Positions 21,155-32,469 of a DNA stretch of 64,000 nucleotides are shown in pieces. A program made the position numbers and the translations under genes. The notes under the pieces are model-generated. The model was not told the origin of the DNA, searched no databases, and worked only from the letters and a program-made list of their open reading frames with translations. Every line of letters begins with the position of its first letter. Position 1 is the stretch's first letter. Origin of the DNA: Doryteuthis pealeii (taxonomy: Eukaryota > Mollusca > Cephalopoda > Myopsida > Loliginidae). Where the stretch lies: NCBI GenBank assembly GCA_023376005.1, contig CM042157.1, forward strand, positions 60,244,773-60,308,772, given 5' to 3'.

Positions 21155-21865
21155 ATGCACAGGCCGGCCCTCCTCTGTTTCTGGTTAAGACCTAACACAA
21201 AATATGCCATAACTTTTAGTTTTTAGATTTATGAGACTTGATTTCTCTTTAAAAAATATGAACATCAAAATTATTCCTGGCCAGCACATCTTTAGGTTCC
21301 TAAGATAAGAAGACATTAAATTTTAGCTCTTTTAAGTTTGGATATTTCAGGCTTTTATGGTTACCCTCTACTTTTGAATGAGTGACATTTAAGATTCTAG
21401 CCCTCACATATACATACATATACACACAAAAATATATTCATCTCTCCGATTTCTTAATGCCAAGTTTGAATATGTATACACACTTGCCGTGTCACAATTT
21501 TTTAATATTTAATAAAGTTACAATTACTGCTAATTTCTGACAGTTTAATGTCTGTCTGTATGTTTGTTTGTACAATGACCAAGCACAATGTCCTTTTTAA
21601 AAAGGAAAATTGGTGGAGACCAGTAAAGACCTGAGTTCAATAAAATTCATATCCTATTTTTTCCAAGAGGGGGTTAAAAAAAACATTGCACCTTTTGTTT
21701 TTCCCAGAAAAGCTAATTAAAAAATGATTCAAAATAAAACAAATTAATAAAGGATAAAACATAATAAAAAGCAAATAAAATAAAAGATACAAACGAGAAG
21801 AATAAAAATAAACAAGTTAAAAACAAGAATATATCTATCTATCTATCTATCTATCCATATATAAA

Positions 21866-22245
21866 GGGCAGTTGTGTGTATATGTATGTCCGGAGGAAAC
21901 TTCGAAAATAAAACAATTAACGACAAAGTAAATATATATACTCATTAAATATCACCTAGGCTTGGTTTTTGAACAAAAATAATAAGGATTTGATTTATAT
22001 TCGTGAAGATAATTAAAATTAAAATGATAATAGCATGGACTTTTTTTTCATTTGATATTTTAGATAATAGATATTAACATTTCTTTTAAGAGTAGCTGGA
22101 TCAATGCAAGTCTATTTTTTTACATGGGGATTTAAATGGGGGCATCCCACATGAGGATTCAACTCACGATTCAGTAATAATGGATATGCGGGACTAACTT
22201 TTAAAAAATCTCTACTCAGGCGACGCCAGGTAGCCGCTGCTAGTA
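21866..22245 (-). repeat. Rep-H copy
   Basis: On the minus strand it runs from 'ACTAGCAGCGGCTACCTGGC' and GTCGCC to 'CGAAGTTTCCTCCGGACATA'. It matches the pair at 42960-43668. The 'AGCGGCTACC(C/T)GGC' end resembles the termini of common invertebrate retroposons. Confidence 0.7.
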
Positions 22246-22391
22246 TGAAATAAGCATGAAAAGCTTATAGCAATTACAAATTCACCAGATGTGGAATCCC
22301 TGTTGTGTAGTTACTAATGTTCTGGACTGCAAAATTATAGTGAGTTAGTTTGCACTACAGTCATGCTCTTACATTCATTCTTCAGAATAAA

Positions 22392-22441
22392 ATAACCAAA
22401 CAAGGGTTGACATGCCGTAAAACCAACCAACTAACCAACCA
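22392..22441 (-). repeat. Solo Rep-A head
   Basis: Reverse complement of the Rep-A head ('AACAAGGGTTGACATGCCGT' then CCAACCAACTAACC). No body is attached. Confidence 0.6.
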
Positions 22442-22491
22442 ACATTCTGTTGTATTTATTTTCATATTTTCCTAACATACATGAAGTTGTT

Positions 22492-22729
22492 AGCAGGGTA
22501 GGCTATTTTCAGTATCAGCCAGACAGCAAGGGAGTCTATCCCGTTTTCACTAGCACTAGAACAGGAAGATTGGTTTTGTGAGGTGGAGCACCACACCTAA
22601 TGTAATCTCCCCACTTTATCAATTGACCCAATCTGTGCTACTCATGCACTGAGTTGGTGAGGATCGGTATCAAACACAGAATCTTGCGATTCTAGGTGGA
22701 TGCTCTACCGACTGAGCTAAACAAGCCCC
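22492..22729 (-). repeat. SINE-1 copy
   Basis: Full-length on the minus strand with A box 'TTTAGCTCAGTCGGTAGAGC' and a degenerate B box. A (TA)n tract at 22733-22772 lies directly upstream of its head. Confidence 0.9.
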
Positions 22730-22730
22730 T

Positions 22731-22776
<46 letters not shown>

Positions 22777-22832
22777 TGTGCATACAAGTTTAAACACTAT
22801 CATACTTTTATTTAGTGATCAGCTAATTAAAC

Positions 22833-22914
22833 AAATTATTTTAATTATAAAAAAAGGCAAAAGAAGATATCTATTTTTATCTTCTTTTACCTTTTATCAT
22901 AATTAAAATAATTT
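22833..22914. repeat. Short palindrome
   Basis: 'AAATTATTTTAATTATAA...' pairs with '...TTATCATAATTAAAATAATTT' with a small loop (ATATCTATTTTTA). Confidence 0.7.
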
Positions 22915-22946
22915 AGTTATAGCAAAAACTTATACATACATATATG

Positions 22947-23091
22947 TATAAGTAAAAATATAACAAAAGACTTAGAGTTTTTGCGTTATAGTCTATTTCA
23001 GGAAGCTTAGACAAAAGTGTCTAACTCTCCCAAATCATCAGATGCGAATAGACTATAATGCAAAAAGTCTTTTGTTATATTTTTACTTATA
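22947..23091. mobile_element. Fold-back element, about 50-bp arms
   Basis: 'TATAAGTAAAAATATAACAA...' at the left is the reverse complement of the right end; inner arm ends are 'GTTATAGTCTATTTC' and 'GAATAGACTATAATG'. Same architecture as 17354-17605 but unrelated sequence. Confidence 0.8.
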
Positions 23092-23327
23092 AATTTGCTC
23101 TGTGACTCTAACAATAAGAGCACACATTGAGCTCTGCAAACTGCGACAGGTTTTTAAAAAAAAAAATTCCTATGTCGTAAGGAAGATTTCTTCTTCGGAC
23201 TTTTGGATCATATATATATATATATATGTGTATGTGTGTGTGTGAAGAAAGGTAGACAAACATGGGATGTTGTACAAATGGATGTTTATTGTAGGTAACA
23301 TTTTCAGATTAATTTCTTATTTCTCCC

Positions 23328-23358
<31 letters not shown>

Positions 23359-23782
23359 CTTGCGCATAAATAAGTATAACTTTTACATTCTTTTTTTTCT
23401 TTTTCACATTAACTATTCATCCCTCACAATCTGAATTTTGACCCTAATCAATACAGATTCCATAATTTCATATCAAGAGCAAAGTAAAATTCTGCCATAA
23501 CAAAAAAAAAAAAAAAAAACAAAAGAAAAAACAAAAGACAGAAGGAACAAAACTTCAGCTTTCATTAATGATCTGCTTGCAAATTCAATATCCATCCAAT
23601 GAAGAACAAAAAAAAAATCTATCACTTGAAGGTCAAAAGAGAAATCCAATATCAAATAGAATCACTCACAAAACCAGAAGTTATTATCTTAAAATCCAAG
23701 TAGAATTCTTAACTTGTATGGTTATCGATCATCAGGAAATCTCATGTCCATGATAAGATAAAGCGAGAATTCTTCTAAGCTG

Positions 23783-24340
23783 GTTTGGTTTGTTTTACGG
23801 CATATCAACCTCAGTGGGTCATTTAATACCGATAAAGTTTTGAAATAAATTAATTCTTAATGGATACGCAATCTTTTTTTATGAATACATTTTTCTATTT
23901 AATCCATAGATGGGACCCTAACAGGTACTACCACTCCGAGTCAGAGTGGACCAAGGAGCAATGGTGATGAAATGGTGCTCCACATTCCCCAAACCTCGAA
24001 CCTCACCATCAGATAGAGTTTAACATCATTCCCAGGACATGTAGACCCTCAGCCACCACCTTTGAGCACTCATATGATAAAAAGGGTTGGAGCTTGCCAT
24101 TAGGGCAATAGGGTTGGGACAATCATATAGGTGCTAGAGCTTAACGTGACCAGCCGATTGTTTGGAGGGGGCCTCTCCGACTGCCCATCTAGCCTAAGTA
24201 AGGGTCTAAGTGGAGTGTTGCAGGTCCTAGACTGCTCATCCACCTAGACTCCGTCCTTAAGCATCATGGGTCGCCACCTACGGCCAACAGGTGGCCCCAT
24301 TTGGGGGAGTCTTACCACCACAGCCAACAGGGTAGTCTTC
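23783..24340 (+). repeat. Rep-A copy, nearly complete
   Basis: From 'GGTTTGTTTTACGGCATATC' and CAACCTCAGTGGGTC to 'CCCCATTTGGGGGAGTCTTA'. One of the best copies for building a consensus. Followed at 24338-24420 by a LINE-a scrap ('TATGGCTGCACCATTTGGAC', YGCTIWTLMKHLE). Confidence 0.85.
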
Positions 24341-24429
24341 TAAGCTGGTGCCATGTCAGTACTAGCATATGGCTGCACCATTTGGACTCTAATGAAACAC
24401 TTGGAGAAAAAAATACAGGAGAACTACAA

Positions 24430-24682
24430 GGGCGGGTTTAGCTCAGTCGGTAGAGTGTTCCGCTAGGAATCACAAGGTTTTAGGTTCGATACCGGCCCTT
24501 GCCAACTCAGCTTATGAGTAACACAGGGATCTGTGCGGTAAAGTGAGAAGCTGGTGGTAGGTGTGGCGCCCCACCTCAGATACTAAAATAATCTCCTTGG
24601 TCTACCACTAGTGAAAAGGGGATAGACTCCCTTGCTGTCTGGCTGATACCAACATTAGGCCGCCCCGACGACTTTACTTACA
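24430..24682 (+). repeat. SINE-1 copy
   Basis: Full-length plus-strand copy. Head GGGCGGGTTTAGCTCAGTCG and B box GGTTCGATACC are both good. Tail 'GGCCGCCCCGACGACTTTAC'. It follows the LINE-a scrap directly. Confidence 0.93.
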
Positions 24683-24684
24683 CA

Positions 24685-25185
24685 TCTTGAACAGAAAGGA
24701 TGCTTTGTATAAATGTACAAGGTAGATTCAAATATTATCCCCACTCTTTTGATAAAATAAAATAAGAACATTCCCTGCTTTAAATACTGAAATTGTTAGA
24801 TTTTCTGATCAATTTTTGGCCAAATGTTTCAAAACCAAGGATCTTTGATGCCATTTCCTTAAGAAATTGGTACAATTACAAGATCTAATATTTGGTGTCA
24901 GTACTTAATAGACCAATACACAACTTTTGGTCTCTCATGAAATTTGATATTTAAAAAAAGTGAAAAATTGACCAATCCTAGTGCGCATGCCCGTTAGCTT
25001 GCATGTTTAACAAATACGGAAAAAGACATTTAAAAACAAAAACCATGACTGATCAGCAGAGAACAAGCTACCTCATTGTTGATAACTCACTGGTTCACCA
25101 TTAACATCTCTTGAGCTTTCTGAATCTTCTCATAAATGGTGGAGGTTATATATATAGACATAAGATCAATACATAAAGAAAATTT
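24685..25185. other. No feature recognised
   Basis: About 0.5 kb of AT-rich sequence without match, open frame or RNA gene. Confidence 0.5.
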
Positions 25186-25189
25186 TATT

Positions 25190-25965
25190 GTCGGTTGTTT
25201 GTTTGGGTTTTACCATTGAGTCATTTTATGCCGAAGATGTTTTTGTTTTATTCAATCTTCATGGGTACACAATTCTTTTAAAACATTTTTTCTATTTAAC
25301 CCATAGATGGAATCCTAATAGGTACTACCATTCCAGGTCAGAATGGACCCGAGAGCAAAGGTGATAAAGGGGTGCCCCACAATCCCAGAGCTCCAGAACT
25401 GGAACCTCTCTATCAGATAGAGTTTAACGTCATAACTAGGATATGAAGACCCTCAGTCACTGCCTTATACATATATGTGCACATATATTAGCGCTAATAC
25501 CCTTGGGAAAGGTATGAATTCTACTCTCTCTCTCCAGCTATGGGTAAATAGTAGGGCAGACTGGGCTCTTTAACCTTGGTTAGGCAACCAATCTAGGAGA
25601 AGAAAAACTCTGAATTCAAACCTGTTAAACTCCACTTAAGAAATTGACCTTGTCACATCATGCTCGTGCGGAGGAGTGGGTAAATATATACATGATGAAA
25701 AGGGTTGGGGTTTGTTATAATGGCAATAGGGTTGGGAAAACCATATAGGTGCAAGGGCATGATGTGACCAGCCAATTGATCACAACCGCCCGTCTAGCCT
25801 AAGTAAGGGCCAAAGTGGACTGTTGTATGTTATGGACTGCTCAGTCACCATGATTCCATCCTTAAGCATCATGGGTCAACAGGTGGCCTCATTGGGGGGA
25901 TATTACCCCTCTGCAGAGGTGCAGTTGGTGTATCCTACAGCCCCAGCTGACATGACTATAAAATT
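25190..25965 (+). repeat. Rep-A copy split by a SINE-2
   Basis: The Rep-A body runs from 'GGTTGTTTGTTTGGGTTTTA' to 'CCTCAGTCACTGCCTTATAC' (about 25470), then resumes at about 25691 with 'ATGATGAAAAGGGTTGGGG' and continues to 'GGTGCAGTTGGTGTATCCT'. The interruption is a SINE-2. Confidence 0.82.
25486..25690 (+). repeat. SINE-2 copy nested in Rep-A
   Basis: It lacks the tRNA-like head and starts at 'TTAGCGCTAATACCCTTGGG', continuing to 'GTGCGGAGGAGTGGGTAAAT'. It splits the Rep-A copy around it, so it is younger. Confidence 0.82.
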
Positions 25966-26222
25966 TGATTTGTCAATGTTATTTACCTAACATGGAGCAT
26001 GAGCTGGAGTAACAAAATTGTATCTATTTACAGAGTGCAAATAAGTGCAAAAAAATCGAAAAACAAGAAAGTATTTTTAGTTTAGAATTTGCTAATATTG
26101 GAGAGCTCTAAATGTCAAAAAGTAATGGATTCCAAAGTCTGATTGATGTGTAGCTGAAATTCTTTCATTCACAAGTCAAGTTCGTAAAAACAGAGACTCA
26201 TTTTGAATGTTAATATGATAAC

Positions 26223-26310
26223 ATGATTGATTTTAATGGCATATCAACACATCTAAGGTTATTTTATGCCTGGAGGTTAGGGAATTGCATTTATTGTACA
26301 TTTATATTTA
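26223..26310 (+). repeat. Rep-E copy
   Basis: 'TTGATTTTAATGGCATATC' with AACACATCTAAGG and 'GGTTAGGGAATTGCATTTAT'. Followed by a CCCTT/TTCCCC pyrimidine tract to about 26430. Confidence 0.65.
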
Positions 26311-26690
26311 GATTTTTTGTGTGGTTATTTCTTTATTCTCCTTCCCCTTTTTTCCTTCCCCTTTCTTCCCATATCTCCCCTTCCCTATCTCCGTTTTTCT
26401 CTTTCTCACTCTCCCTTTTCTCTATCCCCCCTATTTCTTTAAGATTTTTTTGCTCATAGTTATATGATAACAAGTATTCTTATCTAATACAAATAATTAG
26501 CACACAATAATGGTTTCAAGTATTCCTATCTAATACCAAGAATGATATGGTTTTAACTAATCCTTTCTATTAAAGTCCATGACACAATTGAGGCCTTTTG
26601 TGTTTTACTAAGTAAATTTTGACTGCTAACTTAAATCCATTATTATATCATTGAATACAGCTCATTGAAATCTTTCTATTGCACATATAA

Positions 26691-26805
26691 TACAGGGTGC
26701 AGCATAAGTAACGCCCTTTGTTTAATTAAATTAATTAATTTAATTAATTAAAATTAATTGATTAAATTAATTAAACAAAGAGCATTACTTATGCTGCCCC
26801 CTGTA
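26691..26805. mobile_element. Mariner-like MITE
   Basis: A 115-bp palindrome flanked by TA. Ends are CAGGGTGCAGCATAAGTAAC and GTTACTTATGCTGCCCCCTG-like (AGCATTACTTATGCTGCCC). The centre is an AATTAATT-rich loop. TA flanks and CAGGGTG termini fit the Tc1/mariner group (inference). Confidence 0.75.
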
Positions 26806-26944
26806 TATTATTCTACCCTTCACTCATCAAAGCAGTATTTATCTCCTGTAAGGATTAAAGTGATAATACTTGAAGATAAAACTCCGACAACGGTTGATAG
26901 ACAAAACATTTTATATACAGCACAAGAATTGATGCTGTATGAAT

Positions 26945-27180
26945 CACTTACAGTAATGTAAGGGGGGGGGGGGCAAAGCCCCAACAAGAAGGGGGTAGAC
27001 CAGAGTCTAACCCATAGTGGTGTCTCGTAGGTCAAGCAACAGAAAAAGAGAAAGACGTTCAAACCAGCCACTTAAATATCAAAGGCCCCTAGCGGGAACC
27101 AGCGAAACCAAACGGGTAGCTAACTCCCCAGGCGAATAAGAAAATAACGCCTACACTCCCAATAAAATCAAAGCATTGAG
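26945..27180. other. Unusual GC-richer block after an 11-12 G run
   Basis: The G run at about 26961-26972 is followed by 'GCAAAGCCCCAACAAGAAGG', 'AGGCCCCTAGCGGGAACC' and 'GTAGCTAACTCCCCAGGCG'. Composition differs from all neighbours and no match was found in the window. Identity unknown. Confidence 0.4.
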
Positions 27181-27261
27181 TTAAAAAAAAAAAAAATGGC
27201 CTCAATGGTGTCATAGACTGTTAATAATTGTCTATTTGTTTGCACACAGATTATTTCAAAT

Positions 27262-27507
27262 AAGTTGTCGGGGTGGCCTAAAGTCAGTATCAGCTAGACA
27301 GTGAGGGAGTCTATCCTCTTTTCACAAGCAATAGCCCAAGGAGATTGTTTTTGCGTTTGAGATGGAGCACCACACCTATCATCAGCTCCTGACTTTACTG
27401 CACAGATCCCTGTGCTACTCATACACTGAGTTGGCGAGGGCCGGTATCGAACCAGGTACCTTGTGGTTCCTAGTCAGACACTCTACCGACTGAGCTAAAC
27501 CGGGCCT
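27262..27507 (-). repeat. SINE-1 copy
   Basis: Full-length minus-strand copy with 'GGTTTAGCTCAGTCGGTAGA' and GTTCGATACCGG. Well preserved. Confidence 0.92.
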
Positions 27508-27599
27508 GTTACTAATGATAATTGTTAAAAAAAACAATTATAGTTTCGAGTAACTATTTTTAGTAAAAATAATTCAGTTATAAAGTATCAAGTAAGAAA

Positions 27600-27868
27600 A
27601 ATGAGGCATGTGGTGTAATGGTTATCCCCATAGCAAATGAACATTGTGAGAAGAGTTCAATCCTGGACCAGCATGGTTGCATTTCACATAGCGCTAATAC
27701 CCTTAGGAAAGGTATGCATCCAACTATTATCACTCTAGTTCTGGGTAAATAGTAGGGCAACTGGGCTCTTTAGCCTTGGTTAGGCAACTGGTGTAGAAGA
27801 AGGAAAACTCTGAATTAAAAAAAACTCTGCTTAAAAATGTACTTTATGTCACATCCTGCTAAATATAC
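27600..27868 (+). repeat. SINE-2 copy
   Basis: Nearly full length: head 'GCATGTGGTGTAATGGTTAT' with B box AGTTCAATCCTGG, body and tail to 'TTATGTCACATCCTGC'. The tRNA-like A and B boxes are both visible here. Confidence 0.88.
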
Positions 27869-27936
27869 ATATGGCATCAAGTATTTCTATCAAATACAAA
27901 TGATTTTTAACAGATGTATTTTACCAATCAATATGA

Positions 27937-28065
27937 TCCTAACAGGTGCTACCACCCTGGAGTAAGAGTGGACCTGGGATTAATAGCAATAGAGGTATAC
28001 TCTATACTCCTTAGATATGGAGCTTCACCAATGAATGTAGTTTAGGGTCAATACCCAGGACAACC

Positions 28066-28068
<3 letters not shown>
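27937..28068 (+). repeat. Rep-A fragment
   Basis: 'ATGATCCTAACAGGTGCTAC' to 'AATACCCAGGACAACCC', followed by a T run at 28069-28098. Confidence 0.65.
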
Positions 28069-28098
<30 letters not shown>

Positions 28099-28099
<1 letters not shown>

Positions 28100-28360
28100 A
28101 GACGTCTAGAAGGAAAACTGAATATTATTAAACCTTCATCAGGAAATTAGGATAGAAAAAGTATTGTCTGAACAGTGATGGAAATCTTTTCAAAAACCAC
28201 CGAGAGTCCGTACTTAAACTGACAGTATGTAGAAAATAGAAAAAAAAAAAAGTGTTAACAAAAAGATAAATTTATCATGGATGGTTAAGTTGATATTAAA
28301 ATGTTTTGGTTTTTATTAAACCCTCATCAGGAAATTAGGATAGAAAAGGTGTTGTCTGAA
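28099..28360 (-). repeat. Two tandem copies of the hammerhead-like repeat
   Basis: Both match 14916-15060. The better one (about 28335-28290, minus) reads CTGATGA, GGGTTT-AATA-AAAACC, AAAAC, a loop, ATC. The core and the hairpin are kept, but the GAAA has become AAAA and the GTC has become ATC. The first copy is more decayed. Confidence 0.5.
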
Positions 28361-28604
28361 CAAAAACCACCAGGATTCAGTCCTTGGGAATCAAGAGCCA
28401 CAGGCTAAAGTTCTGTTGAGACATCAAATGATAAATGATTTTAACTTACATGACAAGAAAACCTTCAACTAGTTTAATAGATTAGCTTTATCTATTATTT
28501 GAAAGGTAGCATACATAATTTAAAATGCTTTTGGTCCTATTACAGGTTAACCACATGCGTTTTCCGTGCACATTGTTTTTTTTCTTTATAAATTTAACAG
28601 GTTT

Positions 28605-28680
28605 ACTGTTAAATTCCACTTAAAAAATGACCTTGTGCCCCACCCTGCTCATGTGGAGGGGTTGGATAGATATATTCATA
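28605..28680 (+). repeat. SINE-2 tail fragment
   Basis: 'TAAATTCCACTTAAAAAATG' then GACCTTGTGCCCC and 'GGAGGGGTTGGATAGATA'. Confidence 0.6.
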
Positions 28681-28909
28681 TTCAATTGTTTTATTCTGAA
28701 ATTAGCACCACTGCTTTTCAGTCGGAGTCAGATACATCTCTGGGATGCATCATAGTGCACGCCCACCACACGGGTGTCAATTCACTGTCATGCTGTCTGC
28801 ATGATACAAAAAGAAATATATCAATTTACCGTTTCCTCTGACGTAAAAGAATTAAATCAACAGAAATAGAAATAATAACATTAACTTCCAACTAACAAAG
28901 TTTGATCCG

Positions 28910-29475
28910 TTGGTTGGTTGGCTGGTTATATTTGGCTCATTTTATGGCCAAGACATTTTCTTTTATTCATTCTTGTTGGGTATTCAATTTTTTTAAACTA
29001 ATTTTTTTTTTAAACTCATTCGTTTAAAATTCATTTTTTTTATCTGTTTAACCCATAGATGGGACTCTAACAGGTACTACCACACAGGTAAAAATGGACC
29101 TGGGAGCAATGGCGTTGAAACGGTACTCCCCACTCTCCAGAGCTCTAGAATTAGAACTTCTCTAGTAGATGCAGTTTAACGTCATACCCAGGACATTAAG
29201 ACCTTCAGCCATTGACTTCTAGCACCGATTGTATTCTTCTTATGGCAAACCCTCAATCTTGTTATCATATAACAGAGGTTGAGGGTTTGCCATCAGAGGA
29301 ATACAGTCGGGACAATCATCAGTGCTAGGGCTTGATGTGATCAGCCGATTGATCAGAGGAGACCTCCCTGACTGCCCATCTAGCCTAAGTAAGGGCCAAT
29401 GTGGAGTGTTGCTTGTCATTGACGGCTCAGCTACCAGGAGTCCAGGATTCAGTCCTTAAGCATCAAGAGTCGATA
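28910..29475 (+). repeat. Rep-A copy
   Basis: Head 'GTTGGTTGGTTGGCTGGTTA', body complete to 'AGTCCTTAAGCATCAAGAGT'. A short inverted insertion lies at 29230-29275 ('GGCAAACCCTCAATC / GAGGGTTTGCC'). The sequence after its tail (29478-29585) repeats 28400-28505, a local duplication. Confidence 0.8.
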
Positions 29476-29596
29476 GGGCTAAAGTTCTGTTGAGACATCA
29501 AATAATAAATGGTTTTAACTTATATGACAAGAAATCCTTCAACTAGTTAAGTAATAGATTAGCTTTATCTATTATTTGAAAGGTAAAGTAAAGTAA

Positions 29597-29788
29597 GTAA
29601 AGTAATCAGGGTGGCCTAAAGTCAGTATCAACCAATCAGCGAGGGAGTCTATTCCCTTTTCACTAGCACTAGACCAATGAGATTGTTATTTTTGCATCCA
29701 TCAGCTCGTTACTTTACCGCACAGATCCTTGTGTTACTCATACGCTAAGTTGGCGAGGGCCGGTATTGAACTAGGAACCTTGGGTTTA
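29597..29788 (-). repeat. SINE-1 copy, head lost
   Basis: The minus-strand body and tail are kept and the tRNA-like head is cut at about 29788. It sits inside the local duplication of 28400-28600 and 29478-29900, so it entered one of the two duplicate blocks. Confidence 0.8.
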
Positions 29789-30051
29789 AGGTAGCATACA
29801 TAATTTAATTTTTTTTTTGTCCTATTACTGGGTTGACCACATGCATTTTCCAAATTGTTACAGTCAATGCTTTCTGTGCTCACATTGTTGTTTTTTTCTT
29901 TAGATCCACAGAACGGGATTGGCACAATTTAATTGGCACGTCTTTGTGAAGAGTCAGGAGGTTAGTGGAAATGAGCGGCCTTAGGCATTGGTAATTCCAA
30001 GAAAAAGACAACAATAACAAGTTTTTATTGCAATATGATTTTGTAATTATA

Positions 30052-30054
30052 TAC

Positions 30055-30083
<29 letters not shown>
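30052..30083. repeat. Poly-A run
   Basis: About 29 A residues, no adjacent retroposon body recognised. Confidence 0.8.
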
Positions 30084-30085
<2 letters not shown>

Positions 30086-30519
30086 TTAAGTTTCACACAC
30101 TAGTAAGGAGAGAAAAGATATGGTGAGGAATCTGGTTCGCTTGTTGCTTTATTCTAATTAACAAAGAGCTTTTAAATGGCAAAGGTGGTCTGGATTGCAT
30201 TACTTCTTTCTTCAGAGTTTTTCTTAAGCACGTCTTAAGTGTTTTTCTAGCAGCAAATATTTCTTCTGTCAGTAATTCAAATTGTTGTCTTCACACCTGG
30301 GACTTTTGACAGTTTTAATAAACTTATAACTTTAGTAGCTGCAGTGACCTTTGACTGAATTTGTAAACTTAATCAAAAGAATTAACCTTTATCTAATATT
30401 TTGGTTTTAATTTTTTTTTTTTTCATTTTTATGAAATTACTTCTTCTAACTTAATAAAAAGAAAACTACTTTTCTTTTCTTGCGAAGAAATTGATTGAAA
30501 TTCCAGCAGAAATCCTAAT

Positions 30520-30970
30520 ATCTAACCTGTAAATGGGATGCTGACAGGTACTACCACACTGGGCCAGGTGAACCTGAGAGTAATGGTGACTCCACACTCC
30601 CTAGTTCTCCAGAAATGTAATTTTACCATTAGATGCAGTTTAACAATATACCCGGGAGCCTCAGCCACTGCCTTCAAGCACATATATGTTAAAAAGGGTT
30701 GGGAGTCTGCCATAAGAGAAATAGGGTCGGGATACTCCTATAGGTGCAGAGCTTGACATGACCAGACAATTAATTGGAAGAGGCCTCTCTGCCTGTCTAG
30801 CCTAAGAAAGGGCCAAAGTGGAGTATTGCATGTCATGGACTGCTCAGCCACCAGGATTACATACTTAAGCATCACAGGTTGCCACCCATGACCAACAGTT
30901 AGCATGATTGGGGAGGGGCGGATCTTACCCCTCTGCTAAGGTGCAGTCGGTATATTCTAAAGCCACAGAC
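30520..30970 (+). repeat. Rep-A copy lacking the head
   Basis: From 'AACCTGTAAATGGGATGCTG' to 'GCAGTCGGTATATTCTAAAG', with a shortened centre. Confidence 0.78.
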
Positions 30971-30974
30971 AACA

Positions 30975-31960
30975 CTAACCATCTGGAAACGATTAAAAAA
31001 AACTTGCCTCAACTTGAATGACAAAACATATTAGTGAATATACAGAGATTATATTCTATTTACAGTGTACGATTTAGCTGATAAAAAAAATGAATCTTGG
31101 CATATTCAAAAAGAGGTAATTTATGAGGAAGTGCGTCCCAGTCTCCTGCCTCAAAAATTGCTACCCGGTGACTATTAAAATAACGACCCAGCTCAGTCTA
31201 TTCAAAACTATCCATCTTCATATCTATCTATCTCAATTTGTTCATATTTATCTAAATTACTTTAAATACTAAGATTTTTTTTATTCATGTTTGTTTAATG
31301 TCTTGTTTTTAGTTTAAATAAACAAGAATTATGACAAAAAAAGATGCGACCCCCCCCCCCAATACATTTACTTGTCGAAAATATCTATCTCCATTTGTTC
31401 ATATCTATCTATATTATTTTGTTGTTTATCTATTTATCTATCTCCAAACTACATATCCATCTTCATATCTAAATAAGAATTACGACAAATTATGATAAAT
31501 AAACAAGAATTACGACGAGCTGGGGTTGTTATTTTGATAGTCACCGGGACGCACTTCCTCATAAATTACCCAAAAAGATTCAAAGTTTCTAAACTCATTT
31601 TTAACTAAACAGTGCGATCTATATATAAACATTCCAGATAAAAAGTTAAAGATTGGATTACTGGAGACTGGTGTTCAATACTGCCGCCAGTGTTGGCTTG
31701 GTGACATCTATTTATTCTGATATTTCTCGCAGGCTAATTAATGATAGACAGAATTAAGTCAATGGCCATGATTCACGTACACTAGAGTTGCCAATGGTTA
31801 AATCCAAAAATAGAAACGGCCACCGCGATGAAATATTGGCTACTGTCATTTTGTGATCAATGCTAATGGAAATTTCTGGAGAAATCTGTTTCCACTCATC
31901 CCCCTATACAGTTACAAAGATTATCAACAGCTAAAGAGAGTTATATAATTGAATATTTAC
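30975..31960. other. Duplicated AT-rich block, otherwise unassigned
   Basis: 'GAGGAAGTGCGTCCCAGTC' at about 31128 and the reverse 'GACGCACTTCCTCATAAATT' at about 31549 face each other around 400 bp of TCTATCTA-rich sequence with a C run near 31350. This is another fold-back arrangement with short outer arms (about 40 bp). Confidence 0.5.
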
Positions 31961-32186
31961 CTATATATTAATACACTGGAACCTATCATTTGTGTGTGTC
32001 ACACAGGAAAGGGGAGGATGATATTTATATGGGCATAAGAGAAAGATACTCTGTCGACAGAGCTTAGAATATGCTGACTTAAATGTAAACTCAGCATTGA
32101 AACTGGATAAAAATTCAAGAAAAAAAAAATTACTTTGCTTTCTCCAAAAAAATTTTGAATTTGAAAACAATTTTTTTTGTTACTCC

Positions 32187-32366
32187 ACATGTACAATATA
32201 CATGCCATAAAAGCATGCAGCACTATAAACCATGGATAGCAGCATGGTGGATGTAAAACAAGCAGATGCTGGTGGATGAACTTCATAGTTCAACTGGCAG
32301 GATCAAACAGTTCAGTCAGGAAATTAGCTACTCATCTCTAAGCCTGTTGACTATTGATGAGTTAAC
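32187..32366 (+). repeat. 180-bp inverted-pair arm, left
   Basis: Nearly identical in reverse complement to 34620-34802: I count about two differences, one substitution and one single-base indel. It spans 'CAATATACATGCC', 'GATAGCAGCATGGTGG' and 'GACTATTGATGAGTTAAC'. Not seen elsewhere in the window. An open frame runs through it but no protein family is recognised. Confidence 0.88.
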
Positions 32367-32469
32367 AAAACAACCACTGCAAAGTCTCCCTGACCTTGAA
32401 CCAACCCATACAACCCCAATGTATTTATATATTTGTGCCAAATTTAAGAGTATCGAAAGATTGTACTAA

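Noticed and set aside
26961..26972. G run as an assembly gap or frameshift error
   Set aside because: Similar G or C runs occur at 31350, 46040, 55449 and 55920, so they look like real homopolymers.
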